Positions 21,601 through 33,600 of a DNA stretch of 64,000 bases are shown piece after piece. A program made the translations under genes and the position numbers. The stretch's first letter is position 1. Every line of letters begins with the position of its first letter. The notes under the pieces were generated by a model that saw only the letters and a list, made by a program, of their open reading frames with translations, did no database searches and was not told the origin of the DNA. The stretch covers positions 38,061,298 to 38,125,297 of the forward strand of contig JAYESD010000010.1 of the NCBI GenBank assembly GCA_036927565.1. Reading direction: 5' to 3'. The DNA is from Tuctoria greenei. Taxonomy: Eukaryota > Streptophyta > Magnoliopsida > Poales > Poaceae.

Positions 21601-22190
21601 ATTGCAAAGTGGGCGGCAGAATTGGCCGAGTTTGATCTCGAATTCGTCCCAAGACAAGTGATCAAGAGTCAAGCTTTGGCGGACTTCGTGGCGGAATGGA
21701 CCCCCTCTCCATCAAATCCTGGGGGCCCCAGTGAGCAGAAGTCAGAACCCAAGGTTCCGATCTTCACTGAGCGTCACTGGACTCTATACTTTGACGGCTA
21801 CATGCAGAAGCAGGGGGCCGGAGCTGGAGTCCTTCTCCTCACTCCAACCGGGGAGAAGGTTAAATACATGGTGCACCTTGACTTCAAGGCGACCAACAAC
21901 ATGGCGGAGTATGAAGCACTAATTTATGGACTCAAGGTGGCACTATCGTATGGTGTCAAGCAGATGTTGGTAAAGGGTGATTCACAACTTGTTGTAAAAC
22001 AAGTCAAAGGTGAATGTTGCTTCAACAACCCTCAACTAGCGGCATACCTACTTGAGGTCTAGAAGCTTCAGAAGGACTTCGACGTCCTGAATCTTTACCA
22101 TGTCCAGCGTCTCAACAACGCTGAAGATGATGAACTCTCGACGAAAGCTTCAATCGGGCCTCCGGCTCCTGAAGGAATCTTCGTCCGGAG
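21601..22190 (+). pseudogene. P1 second (archaeal-type) RNase H
   Basis: After QVIKSQALADFVAEWTPSPS comes a second RNase H of RVT_3 type: WTLYFDGYMQKQGAGAGVLL, ATNNMAEYEALIYGLKVAL, VKGDSQLVVKQVKGE. The DG, E and D positions expected for catalysis are present. A stop at 22060-22062 interrupts the C-terminal part. An added RNase H next to the gypsy one is diagnostic of the Tat lineage. Confidence 0.85.
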
Positions 22191-22191
22191 G

Positions 22192-23590
22192 TTGTCTAAA
22201 CCTACAGGTCAGCCTGCCAAACTGAGGGAAGGGGGCGAGACCAGCACCTCGAAGCTGGCGGTCCCGATGGCCCTGTTACCATGGCATCCATCAAGGGTCG
22301 TAGGTGCTGCAGGAATCTCCGAGCAACCCAGCACGCAAGACTCAAATCCTCAAGCTAGTTCCATTGCATGGATCTCGGAGATCCGGAGCTACTTGAAAGA
22401 CAATTTCCTTCCTGAAGATAATGTATCCGCTGACCGGATAGTCAGATTGGCTAAAAGATACACGCTGGTAGAAGGGGATCTCTATCAGCGCAGTGCCAAC
22501 GGCGTCCTAATGCAGTGCATTACAAGGGAAGAAGGCTGCGAGCTCCTCGCGGAAATCCATGGAGGCGAGTGTGGGAACCACGCGTCTTCCCACACGCTAG
22601 TTGGTAAAGCCTTCCGGCATGGCTTCTACTGGACTACAGCGCTCCAGGATGCAACTGAGCTAGTGAAGAAATGCGAAGCATGCCAGTTCCATGCAAAGCA
22701 AATTCATACACTAGCTCAGTCTCTACAAATGATACCTCCTACATGGCCTTTCACTGTGTGGGGGATGTATATATTGGGACCTTTCCCAAGAGCCATCAGA
22801 GGTTACAAGTTCCTGTACGTTGCCATTGACAAATTCACCAAATGGCCGGAAGCAACTCCAGTTGTGACAATAAAAAATCAATCAGCTATCAACTTGTTGT
22901 GGTCCATCGTATGCAGATTTAGAGTCCCAAACAAAGTCATAACTGATAATGGGACCAAGTTCACAAGCTCTGCATTCCAAGGATATTGTGAAGACCTCGA
23001 CATCCAAGTCAGCTACACTTCCGTAGCTCACCCAACAAGCAATGGCCAGGCCGAGAGAGCAAATGCAGAAATCCTAAAAGGACTCAAGACGCGCACATAT
23101 GAGCGCCTGAAAAAACATGGAGCCAACTAGATCGAAGAGTTTTCGCCCACACTGTGGGCCAAAAGGACAACTCCAAACCGGTCAACTGGAGAGACACCCT
23201 TCTTCCTGGTGTACGGAGCTGAAGCAGTCCTTCCTCCATAAATCACCTTGGGGTCGCTCCGGGTCCGGACCTTCGACGATGCCACGTAGGACCATCTCCG
23301 GCGTGAAGACCTTGACCTCCTTGAAGAGGGAAGGTGCCGAGCAGCTGTTCGGAATGCCCGATACCGCTAAGCTCTTCGGCGCTATCACCAACGGCATGTT
23401 CACAAGTGACAGCTCGAGGATGGTGATCTGGTGCTACGGAGAATACAATCCAGAGAAGGGTTAAACAAACTTTCCCTCAGCTGGGAAGGACCCTTCTGAG
23501 TGATCAAAGTATCCCGTCCCAGATGCGTTCGCTTGGCAATCGAGGATGGGACACCTCTCCCAAATCCTTGGAACATTGAGCACCTCCGTA
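22192..23590 (+). pseudogene. P1 integrase
   Basis: The zinc-binding region reads HGGECGNHASSHTLVGKAF ... CEACQFHAK. The core has WGMYILGPFP where the family has a catalytic Asp (D to Y at 22768-22770), ITDNGTKFTS (second Asp kept) and NGQAERANAEILKG (Glu kept). The stop at 23128-23130 precedes a C-terminal part readable with frameshifts to about 23590 (TGETPFFLVYGAE-like, then GKTFPQLGRTL-like). The copy cannot integrate by itself. Confidence 0.85.
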
Positions 23591-24330
23591 AGTTCTACGC
23601 TTAACATCACGGAGGTGAGTCTGTAGTTACATGTGATGTATGTTATAGTGTCATTGTACAGAGTCGGGTAGCTCCTTCGGGAGAACAGCCGGACCTTCCC
23701 GAGAAGGTCCGCAAAGTTCAGGCAACACTTGTCACATTCTCAGAACTAAAAGTGTAGCTAGCTACCTTGGGTCAAATGAGAAACAAAACACACTTAGCCT
23801 GGTTCCGTACCCTAAGAGTGTACTTGTTTCCCCTGTACCCGGACCTATAATAAAAGACATCATTGTGTGAAAACAGACTCCACGTGCATTTATTTTGTAC
23901 AGGCTCAATATTTTTTATTTTTCTCTTTCTTGTCTATAACAAAGTTGTGCAATTCTTAAGAAACTTTAGCTCGACCAGTTCATGTACAATTCGAGTTGCA
24001 TTGTCTACTCTTCCAGGTCCAAACATTGTTAATGGCCTACTCATCTGAATGCCGCCAAGCCAATCTAGGGTCGGAGTGTGCTATCGACTTAGCCTGGTCA
24101 TGCACCCTAAGTACGCCACTCTACCTACACCCCGGCAGGCCGAAGTAAGGCGAGTCCAGGAATGATCAGACCTGAAGGAAACAAGGCAGTGCACTTGATT
24201 GTATTTAGAATTGTGTTCGACCTAAAATGTTCTCGGGAATAGTAAGTCGCAGTTGAGTTATAGATAGGAAATGGATTTTACTATTTTTCCTGGCTTCAGT
24301 GTGCAGGAAAAATAAAGGTTCTATGATGAT
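23591..24330 (+). other. P1 post-pol spacer
   Basis: No gene. It contains two copies of a motif like cttagcctggt...ccctaag (23795 and 24085); the motif also occurs in P2 (41650, 41950, reversed) and S (52205, 52613). A palindrome ggaccttcccgagaaggtcc lies at 23692. Possible polyadenylation or packaging signals cannot be told apart by eye. Confidence 0.5.
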
Positions 24331-24700
24331 GGTGGATAAAGCCGGAGCTACCAAAGATCTGACACCCCCCAAGGTGGTCTGCTGTCGATGTTCCAAACAA
24401 TGATAGTAGACATTGTTGGAGCTACAAAGTTCTAGCAGATCCAGGGGCCATCCGTCAACATGAACAAAAGATGGTGGGAAGACTCTACAGTAGGGTCTGC
24501 TGTCCACACACCGCGTGTTGACAGAGGTCACTGCTGGAGCTATCAAGCTCCGACACCCCAGAGGACTAACCGTCGATGCTCTACGCATTGATGGAGACTG
24601 CTGCTGGAGCTACTAAGCTCCGACGATGGTCAATGCCAGAGCTACTGAGCTCCGACAACCACAGGGGGCCTCTACTATCGAAGACTTCGGACCTACGTTC
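24331..24700. repeat. Repeat region between convergent gag-pol and aORF of P1
   Basis: Four or five diverged units of roughly 70-120 bases, each with ggagctac(c/t)aagctccgac, a G-rich stretch (aggggcc, agggggcc) and ccgtcga(t/c). Equivalent units occur at 41300-41430 in P2 and 52845-53165 in S, always where the two transcription units meet. Confidence 0.7.
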
Positions 24701-24931
24701 GAAGGACGCAAGTCTTCAATAATTGTTACATTCTCTTGGTACATGTTCACAATCAAATTATGTACATCTACCAGGGGGCCAAATGAGACAAAGGTGTTGA
24801 AGTAAGACAAAGGTGTTGAAGACAAAAAATGAAATTCATAAAAATTTGGATTTCATTCATCTGGAGACAAGAGATTACAAAATTGGAGAAAAAGAAGAGA
24901 GAATACAAGTGGGAGCTACAAGGAGATGGTC

Positions 24932-27900
24932 CTAGACCCTATGGAAGAACGAGGCGACCTTGTGGGCAACCTCCGATACGCTGGCTTGAGCAGCTTCTCC
25001 CTCTCCGTTGATGGGGCCTTCAAGCACCGGGTCTAGTGAGAACTGAGGGTCCCGGCTTGTGTAGCACGTCAGCATGTATTCTGCGAAGTTCTTCGCCAGG
25101 GATTGTCCCTCGGTTTCCAGCTGGTCCACAATGACATCGCCCATCTTGGTGAGCTTGTTGCCTGCCGAACTCAACGCCTGCAACGCCTGGTCCAGCTCCG
25201 GCTCCGGATCATCTGGACGCATGGGACTAAAACCCATTGGCGTCAGCGCATCGTTGGCTTTTTCAAGGAAATCCCAAACTTCTTGTGACTCCGCAGCCCT
25301 CGAGCTCTGCATCTCCTCCAAGGATCTTCTGGCCGACGCAAGCTCCGAATTTTGACGGGTGAGGCGCTCGACCTCTTTGGCGTTCTGCTGAATCTTTTCA
25401 GCAACCTGCCTTTCGAGTTTGTTGAGCTCCTCCTCCCGGAGGTGGATCTTGTTCCGACGATCGACTAGGTCCTTATCTCGGCCCCGCACTTTCTTCTCCC
25501 TGGCAGCAACTTCATCCTCCCTCTTGTGGAGGTCCTGTCCTCGCTGCCAGACCTTCTTCTCGTCCTTCTCGCACCGCTCATACAACTTCTTGGTGCGCTC
25601 CGCGAGACTCTTGTCACCCAGAGCCAGCCTCTGAGTAAGCTCTTCCTCCCTTTTCACGAGGTCATCCCGCAACTCCAGGAGTTTTTGCTCTTCATCTTCG
25701 AGCTTTTTCTCCCGCTCCTCAAGGGCCTCCCGGCGCTTGATGAGGCTGTCGTGGATAGCGCTGAGCTTCTCCCCGCGATCATTCACCGCGTTATTGGCAG
25801 CTATGGCCTGTTCATGGATGGCCCACGACTGGTTGTCGAGAGATCGCACCATGCTTTCCCTATCGTCCAGCAGCTTACCCCAGTACTCCAATCGGACCTT
25901 CTCCTTCTTCACCCACTCCTTGTTGTCATCCAGCCTCAACTGCGCCAGCTTGATCTCGAATTGGAGCCGATTGCGCCACCTCCTAAGAGTTTGGCGCTCC
26001 TCCTTGAGGGCCTTGCTGTCGTGGTAGAAAGCCAGCTAGACTTGACGAAGGCTGGAGCAGGTGTTGTCAATAGACAACGACAGAGGGATTGGGTCTGGAC
26101 CTGCCGGGGACATCTCCGCTGGTTCCAGTGGGTTCTAAGTGACAAAAATCGGGTCCCACTCTACAAGAGTGGTCCCATGAGCTTCCACGGCACTAGAGCC
26201 GCCCTCTTGTATGGCCTCAGCCGCCACCGAGGAAGGTCCTGCTATAGAAGTTTCAACCTCCGGAGTTGGCTCTGAAGGTCCCGCCGTCAGGTCATCAACA
26301 ACTGGCCCCTCAGGCGGGGGAGGCCAGCAGCTTCATCATGGCACCCCAGCGCAAGCGCGGGCACCTCCAGGACCATTGCCTCTGGGGCAGGCGTTGAAGA
26401 TTCTGCCAAGCTGAAGCCACTTCTAGCTCCGACGATGGCGCCTCCTCCATCACCGTCTCAGGCACTGGCGCTTCGATTGTCATGGGCTTGGGCACCGGCA
26501 CCTCTGCAGCACCCGGCTCAGGTGCCGGAACTTCTTCGACGACCGGCTCAGGCGCTAGAACTTCTTCGACGACCAGCTCTACTGCCGGGGCCTCATCAAC
26601 CATCGGCTCAACTATTGGGGCTTCAACAACATCTGGCTCTAGGGTCGAAATCGCAGCTAGCTCTAGCTCTGAGGCCGGAGCATCCACCATTACAGCATCC
26701 AAACCTGGATCTTCAACCTCCGGGGCTGGTGCCGCTGGTACATATTCATTCCCGTGGTCCGGCGCTACCACAGGAGCTTCTGGGGATGAGTCAAGGTCCA
26801 GGACCACGACAGCCGAGGCCGGAGCTGCCGCGACCTCAGCCACCTCTTGTGGTGGCGCTGGAATTGGACCCAGAGCTTCCGTCTCCACAACATCAGCTGC
26901 TCTCACGAGAGATGGAGCTTCAGTCCTTCTCTTGGGGACACTGCAGATGAAGGACGAAGAAACTCAAGACGCAGTTACAACAAAAAAACAATCAACTAAG
27001 GTAAAAAACAAAATTTACCTCAGAAGGCTTCTACTCCAGCTAGCACGGAACCTCTACTCCGGACGCTTGGCGCCGGACCCTGTCGCCCCTGGCGTGCCAG
27101 CTCCGGAAGGTTCCCCGGAGCTTGCTACTGCTGCCTGTGTCACTTTGGTTGAGGCCCCCCTCGACCGGGAAGGACCTCCGGACCGAGAGCCCCCAGCTGG
27201 TACTGGAGCCGTATGTCCATAGCTAGCAACCAGAGGAGATGACAATGCTGGAGTAGTTGCCACCGTTGAAGACCTTCCCCTCCGGGGAGAAGGAGCCGCT
27301 GTGGAAGGAGCAGGTCTGACGGACCTCCCGTCAGAGTGCTTCAGCTTCCTTTTACAGCTCGAGGGCTCGGCCAACACCTTGCCCTTGCCCACGACTTCAA
27401 CTCTTTGTCTCGGGGGGGAAGGGAGACCACCCTCGGAAGCTCCGGGGATCGCCAACCCGGTGGTCGGACGCCTCTCGACTTCACCAAGGTCGTAAAGCAC
27501 CTGCATCTCCCGCCGGAGCTCCCTGCTGAACTCCGCCTCCATGTTCCGAGGGAGGAAAACCACCAGCGGAGTCAAGTCGTCACCCTCGATGTCGATGCCG
27601 TGCTGGAACTTGTTGAGGTGAAAATTCCAAAGTTGCGCCTTCCATGTTGGACTTCAAACCGGTCTCGATCCAGTCGTCATCCATCACACTGTTGAGGGCC
27701 CAGGAAAGCTTCTCCCTCTTCTTCAGCGGAGCCCATCTGCTAACCAGGAAGTTGCAAAATACCGCCTGAGGAGTCACCCCTCCTTCCTCGCATTGGTGGA
27801 TCCTGGTCAGAGCAGGGTTTAAGGCGTCCGATAACACCAGAACTTCGCTCCAAGCTTCAATGTCGACGTTGGGGAGGCCTTCGGGTAGCTCCAGCTTCTC

Positions 27901-28557
27901 ATGCTCCTCCACCCTGATGATGATCCAATCCTTCTTCCAGTCGTCCCACTTCCCAGAAGGGAATGACCGCAAGTACTTGTACGGGCACTTCTTGCCCTTC
28001 AAAAAATAATAGAAGCCAAGGTACTCGTCACTCTTGCTGGTGGTTTGGATGGTGAAGAAGGTGCGGAAGAGCTCGACGCAGGGGGGAATGCCCACCCACA
28101 TCTCGCAGAAGTGGACAAAAATCGACACCAGAAGAATGGAGTGGGGACCGAGGTGGTACAGCTGCAGACAATAGAAGTCTAGCAGCATCAAGAGAAAAGT
28201 GGAGAAGGGTGGGATCAGTCCCACCATGGCGTACGCGGAGAAGTACACCATGTCGTCGGCGTGTTCCTTCTTGAACGGAATCTTGCCTGCGCAGACCTGA
28301 TGGTTGAAGAAGTCACTGGACCACCCCATGAGGGCCCAGACCTTCTTCAACTCATCGTCGGTCTTTAGTCGGCTCTTGCGGAGACCCAACTCCATCGCAG
28401 CACAGCGGGGCAAGAGATGAAAAGCAAGCGAAAGTTTGGAGGATTTGAGCATGAGTTCGAATGAAGGTGTAAAGAATCCCCAAACGGTGCACGCTTTCCT
28501 TCTTAAGTAAGCCCCCGCAACGCTTGGATGGAAACTGCGGAGGACCCGACGATACAA
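24932..28557 (-). pseudogene. P1 antisense ORF (aORF), PF04195-like, one intron
   Basis: Read opposite to gag-pol. The head (28557-27580) starts MYRRVLRSFHPSVAGAYLR and contains AMVGLIPPFSTFLLMLLDFY and CEMWVGIPPCVELFRTFF, matching the 'putative gypsy type transposon' domain (PF04195). The middle (27575-26310) is basic, then rich in Pro/Ala/Glu repeats (VEEVPAPEPGAAEVP). An intron of 78 bases (26941-27018, gtaaattt to ctgcag) splits it at the same place as in P2. The tail (about 26200-24932) is a long coiled coil with Arg/Lys/Glu heptads (LEEREKKLEDEEQKLLELR) and a conserved end (NFAEYMLTCY, DPQFSLDPVLEG, VASFFHRV). A few stops or frameshifts lie near 27576, 26300-26420 and 26030-26140. Function is unknown; expected length about 1,000 residues. 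Confidence 0.8.
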
Positions 28558-28918
28558 TTCAAAAACTTCACCCTGCCAAGGACAAGGGGGCCCGGGGCCA
28601 CCCTGATGATCAAGTCGAGGTTCTTACCCCAGGCGAACAATTGTCATCATGAAAGGCGGGAAGCCCAAAGGCGACGGTCGAATAGGGCATGTGGAACCGA
28701 TGCGACTTTTGTATCGGGAACTGGCGACCTTCAATTGCGTGAGATCCACACGCCCAGATATCACCTGCCGCATCCTGGATATGCCATGCGGCGTTGGTTT
28801 AACTGCGAACTACCACCAATGGCACATCCGAAGACCTTTGAAGAAGCAGCTGAAAAACCGAAGGATGGACCCACCTCCAGCAGAACGACTTCATCCAAAA
28901 GGTCTCTCCCAGAGGTGG

Positions 28919-28932
28919 GCCCAGGGGGCCAC
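28919..28932 (+). other. Polypurine tract region of P1
   Basis: gcccagggggccac immediately precedes the 3' LTR. P2 has cgggggccac at the same position on its own strand, which fixes the LTR boundary. Confidence 0.6.
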
Positions 28933-29771
28933 TGTCAGTACCTTGCGTACCGTATACCCCTTGGGATTACAAAAAGACCGAAGGAACTTAACTTGTATGA
29001 GTTGAAGACCTGCAAAGGCCCCACGTGTCATACGGGACCGGACCTGCCTCCCATCTATGGTTAGTCTTGGTGCTGCCACGTGTATACTACAACCGGACCT
29101 ACATCCCACACATGGGATAGCTCCGAACTAAACACTTGAGCGGCACCTCGGACCTAACCCTCGACAGAGGGAAGCTCTGGTACTGACACGTGTACATCTA
29201 CACCGGACCTACCCGTCCCAAGACGGATAGCTCCGATGCTGCCACGTGTCTAAACGCCGGACCTTCAGCCTTAACAATCAGACTGGTTGACCCCCAACGG
29301 CTCGGAGCTTTAAGGGGCAATCAAAGACTTCAAGAAACGATTAAGTGTCATTAATACCATATTAATGACACACGATCGGAAGGCCCTTAATACCGGTAAT
29401 GGCATTGTCAAGCCCCCCATGATATTAAGGGTAATTAATCTCATTAATTGTGTATTAAGCATCAGTAACCGCCAGGGCCACATGTCGGGCCAGGCTAATG
29501 GTGTAACGACCGGTCCTTGTACTATAAAAGTACTGGTCGATGATACACAAGGGACGACTCTCTTGAACCCTCCCATAGACAGCTTTGATACCCAATACAA
29601 CAACTACACACCCTGTGGAGTAGGGTATTACGCTCAGACGGCCTGAACCACGTAAATCCTTGTGTCCATTTGACATCGTCTTTTGAATCTCTGCGCGCCC
29701 AATACCGAACTACAAACTCCGCGGGCTACCAACGGTAGTACCGGGAGAACTGCCAGATCAACACTCCAACA
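28933..29771 (+). repeat. 3' LTR of P1
   Basis: Starts tgtcagtaccttgcg and ends gatcaacactccaaca. TATA box at 29523-29530. Collinear with 16725-17567. Its right edge joins the inside of an R LTR, about 595 bases into that LTR. Confidence 0.85.
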
Positions 29772-30688
29772 ACATCATAAGGCAATGACGAACCTAAACA
29801 TCTTTGAACAAATGTTGGAACGAAGCACTAACATATTCATATTAACATAATCATATTATTACCTAATTAGACTATAGTGGTGGTGTATGATGTTTATGAT
29901 AACATGATAATGGCATTATGTCTAGATCATAACAACACCTACACCTAGCACATACATGAACTCCACAATCAAACAAGAAACGATTTGCCCATGTATATGA
30001 AGAAAGAGAGACTAATAATACTATTATTATAATGCATAAAGTCACAAATACATGAAAAGATACATGAGCCATACCTTTCCCAATTTGGACTTGGGACTAA
30101 AGGCTCCTCTCTACAGCCTAACCTGCACTAAGGACTTGGAGAACTAATGTATACAAGAGAGTGAATGCTCAAGTGGTGTGTGTTGAACTGAGGGGTGAGG
30201 AGTCCTATTTATAGCTTGGAGAAGGGTCGGTTCCCGCCACCAAAAGCGCGCGAATCAGTCACCACTGACTTCTTCAAGCCGGGAGGAGCCAACACGTTGA
30301 AGTTGACTGAGTTTGGAGGAAAGACCAGGTCGGCCGACTAGGGGGGTCAACTGACATAGTAAGTCCTCCAAATGATCTGTGCTTTCTTGAGGTGACTTCC
30401 AGGTGGGTCCCATCCCATGATATGGGTGCTACACCGTTGGATAGCCTTGGATACTTCTGTTTGTGGGCCATTTGATCCATGTAGTGCCACATGTTGGCGC
30501 CTGATTGGTTGGGATGATAATTTATAGGATCCATCCCCTTGTTTCACTTCAATTTTGTATAAAATACCTACATGCACCAATTTCTCCAAGTACAAGTGGA
30601 AATAGGTTAAATAGAAAGGTGATGTGTGCAAGAAATGATATTTCCTTCACATAATTGAGTTATATTGACAGGTGAACAGCCGTCAACA
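29772..30688 (-). repeat. R 3' LTR, truncated by P1
   Basis: Matches 49070-49990 closely (for example gcaatgac...aacctaaacatc, and gtgggccatttgatccatgt). TATA box on the minus strand, tataaatag, at 30205-30213. It ends ...ccgtcaaca, followed by the polypurine tract on the minus strand, aagcttgggggagtt. Confidence 0.85.
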
Positions 30689-33600
30689 AACTCCCCCAAG
30701 CTTATCTTTTGCTCGTCCCGAGCAAAGTCAAGACTTTAGGTTGATGATCAGGAGTTGCTACAATGTTCTATTTTTCACAAGTACCATGTGCACAACAAAA
30801 TACTCTACCTAGTATTGCAAAAATTGGCATGGTATTTCACCCATCTTAAGTCATTATGGGGCTTATGCCATCTCCTATTCATGGGTGGTTGAAAGATAGA
30901 ACAACAAATGGAGCACACATACCCTAGAAATCAAGTTCCACTCAAATTCTGGAGAGTTCAATTTAGATTATAAGTACCTCAATTTGATTCTCTCAGTCTC
31001 TCTTTATGTGTAGTGGAAATATTTCCTCACAAAGGCATTTTGACTATACTCATCCTACGACTAGATAAGGCTTGTATGTGGAGCTTGGTAGGGAATATAG
31101 TAGGCATATTTGCAACACAATATTGCTAAGTAAAAAAAGCAATCCATAGGAGAAATCAATTCAAAACTATTTGGTTCAAGACTTGTGCATGTGCGATGGA
31201 ATGGAGGTGGATGTGGATATTTGAGATGAATCCTTTTTGAGTGGAATCTCTTATTTTGCAGGGATGAAACATAACTACTTTTCTTTTTTTTTCTTTCTCT
31301 CTCTTTTTTTTCTCATGCTTATGATGTAAGCATGCATTTTATTTTTCTCTTTTTTTTTTCTTGTAACCATGTCTTCTACTCCCTTTTTATGCAATAAACT
31401 TAGAGAGAGTACTAAGCATGAAGGGTATGGAGTTTCTCTTTTTGTTGTGGAATGGTGGTATGGTTGGAATTTGCTTACTTCTAGTGTAGAAGTACAACAT
31501 GTGCAAGTGAAGTCTTGAATTAAAAAAGTAATAAATGAAATATCACATAGGTCTATACTAGTTTGACAAAGCTCAATGCAAAGACAAATATCATATGTAT
31601 AAGGTCTATCAATGTAATGTATCATATGGCTCTGGTAGGTATTTCCAATCAAATGGGAGTATTTTAATCTTTTTAGAAATTCTCCTGAAATCTAAGTTTC
31701 ACTTTTAAACTAGGAATAGAAGCCCTATCACTATATCATATCTCACAATAACTTAGAATGGATTAAGCTTTTGCTACCCACAATTTCTAAATCAAGGCAA
31801 AAGTAATTCTAGCCAATGAAAGAAATATTTAGAGAGTAGTAAGTTGTAAACTAGGGATTAGGAAAATTAAAACAGAGCAACTATTCATCACTTCATCTAT
31901 GTGAATTCCAAATCATTCTTACCGCACATATTTTTATTTTATTATGAAAGCAAATCTACTCTACTTATTTTTATTTTTTTATATGCAAGGTGGATGATGG
32001 AAAATAAATATGCAAGGGGTGTGATACAAGTTACCTCAAGTGGGGGTCGTCCCCCAAGCTTGTTCTTGTTCAAGGTCCGCGCTAGGGGATGAAACCCTAA
32101 CAACAGATGTAGGCCATGAGGTTGGACTAACCTTGTTCCAGTGTGTCTTTGACATTGGAGGGCTTGAGTATCGATGTTGGGTTGCCTTCCATGGATTCCA
32201 CGAGTGTGGTCGAGGAGAGTGTTTTCGATGTCGCTCATCCACACTTAAGGTTTCCATAGGTTGGATATACATTGTTATTACTTAGCTAAGGTAGTGATAA
32301 CCCTTCGCACAAAGGCATGACGTGCACTCAATATGCGTTGAGTGTGTTCTGTCATTCTTTGGCTAAGGTGTATCATACCTTCTTGCCATAAAGGAATAAC
32401 TTGTACCTCTCATGCATTAGGTGTGATCCTCACTCCTTGGCCAAGGTAATGATACCCTTTTGCCACAAAAGGAGTGACATGTACCCAACATGTGTTGAAT
32501 ATGATCCGTTATTCCTTGGCTAAGGTACAACATACTTATAACCACAAAGGGATGACGTGCACTCAACATGGGTTGAGTGTGATCCATTGTTCCTTGGCTA
32601 AGGTATAAACTACCTTCTGGCCACATAAGAACAACTTGCACCCAATATAAATTGGATGTGATCTTGTCATTCCTTGGTTAAGGTGCATCGTACCTCTTAG
32701 CCGCAAAGAAATAACTTACACCCAATGATGGTGGCAATTCCCTTGAGCTTGTATGGGTGCTTAGAATAGTTAAGAGCATAATGCCCTCACATATTCATAG
32801 CAACCCGTTGATTGCTCACAGAGGGTTCCCATGTCAAATCTCCAGCCTCGTATAGTTATGGTCAACCTTCGCGCTTAATTTACGATAGGTAGCAACCATC
32901 CTAATTTACTCCTTGACCAATAGATATTGAAATAGAATCCTCTTAGGGTTTCCAACAATCGGATCTTTGAATGCCTGCATATTTATTTTACTCCTGCAAA
33001 CTTCCTCTCTATGATAGTGAGGGGTGGTTAGCTCCCTATACTTGTACACATGAATTTTTGAGTTAGGTAACCAAATTCTCCATTTGTACGCACGGGGAAG
33101 AACAAGACCAAAGATGCATTGGGTCCAATTTCAACTGTATTCATGAACAATGTATGAATCATTGCTAGGAGTGGGGCTTTATGGATAAATCAATTTGCAC
33201 ATTTTCTAAAGCTCCTACTCATAACAATACAAACGATATAAATACACTATATGGATCCCTTCACCTTGTAAATTTTCTAACCATAATAGTTTTTTACACA
33301 AGAGCAAATGTTATCATTTTGATCATGGCAAACAAGATCTTCAATTTTATCCTGCTGAACATTTTTTATTTCTTGCCTCAGAATTTGAATTTTAGTAATC
33401 CATGCATGAATGAGTTTTAAATCAAAATTATGGACATCACCATTCCTAGGTTGCTACATACCAATTCAACCATTAAGTCATTCCATAAGCATTACCTAGT
33501 CATAAAATGTCTAAGTCAATTTTAGCAATGCTCATTAAATTCTAGGTACTTTGTTAAAATTTGTTCCCAAGTAAGGTGACATTCCTTTTTAAAGAATTAA

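Larger units (their letters stand above)
16725..29771 (+). mobile_element. Ty3/gypsy element P1, Tat-type, with antisense ORF
   Basis: About 13.0 kb with two LTRs (16725-17567 and 28933-29771), a primer-binding site, gag-pol in order gag, protease, RT, RNase H, second RNase H, integrase, and an antisense ORF downstream of pol. The second RNase H and the antisense ORF are known features of the Tat lineage (RIRE2/Cinful-like). No 5-bp target duplication: cgtgc precedes and acatc follows. The left flank is LTR Q and the right flank is an unrelated LTR (R), which suggests a mosaic or a deletion after insertion. gag-pol carries many stops, so the copy is inactive. Confidence 0.9.

Noticed and set aside
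25526..27222. Plus-strand ORFs of 249, 171 and 246 codons in P1
   Set aside because: They lie opposite the aORF and are low-complexity mirrors of its coiled-coil and Pro/Ala/Glu parts; the minus-strand reading is the one conserved in P2.
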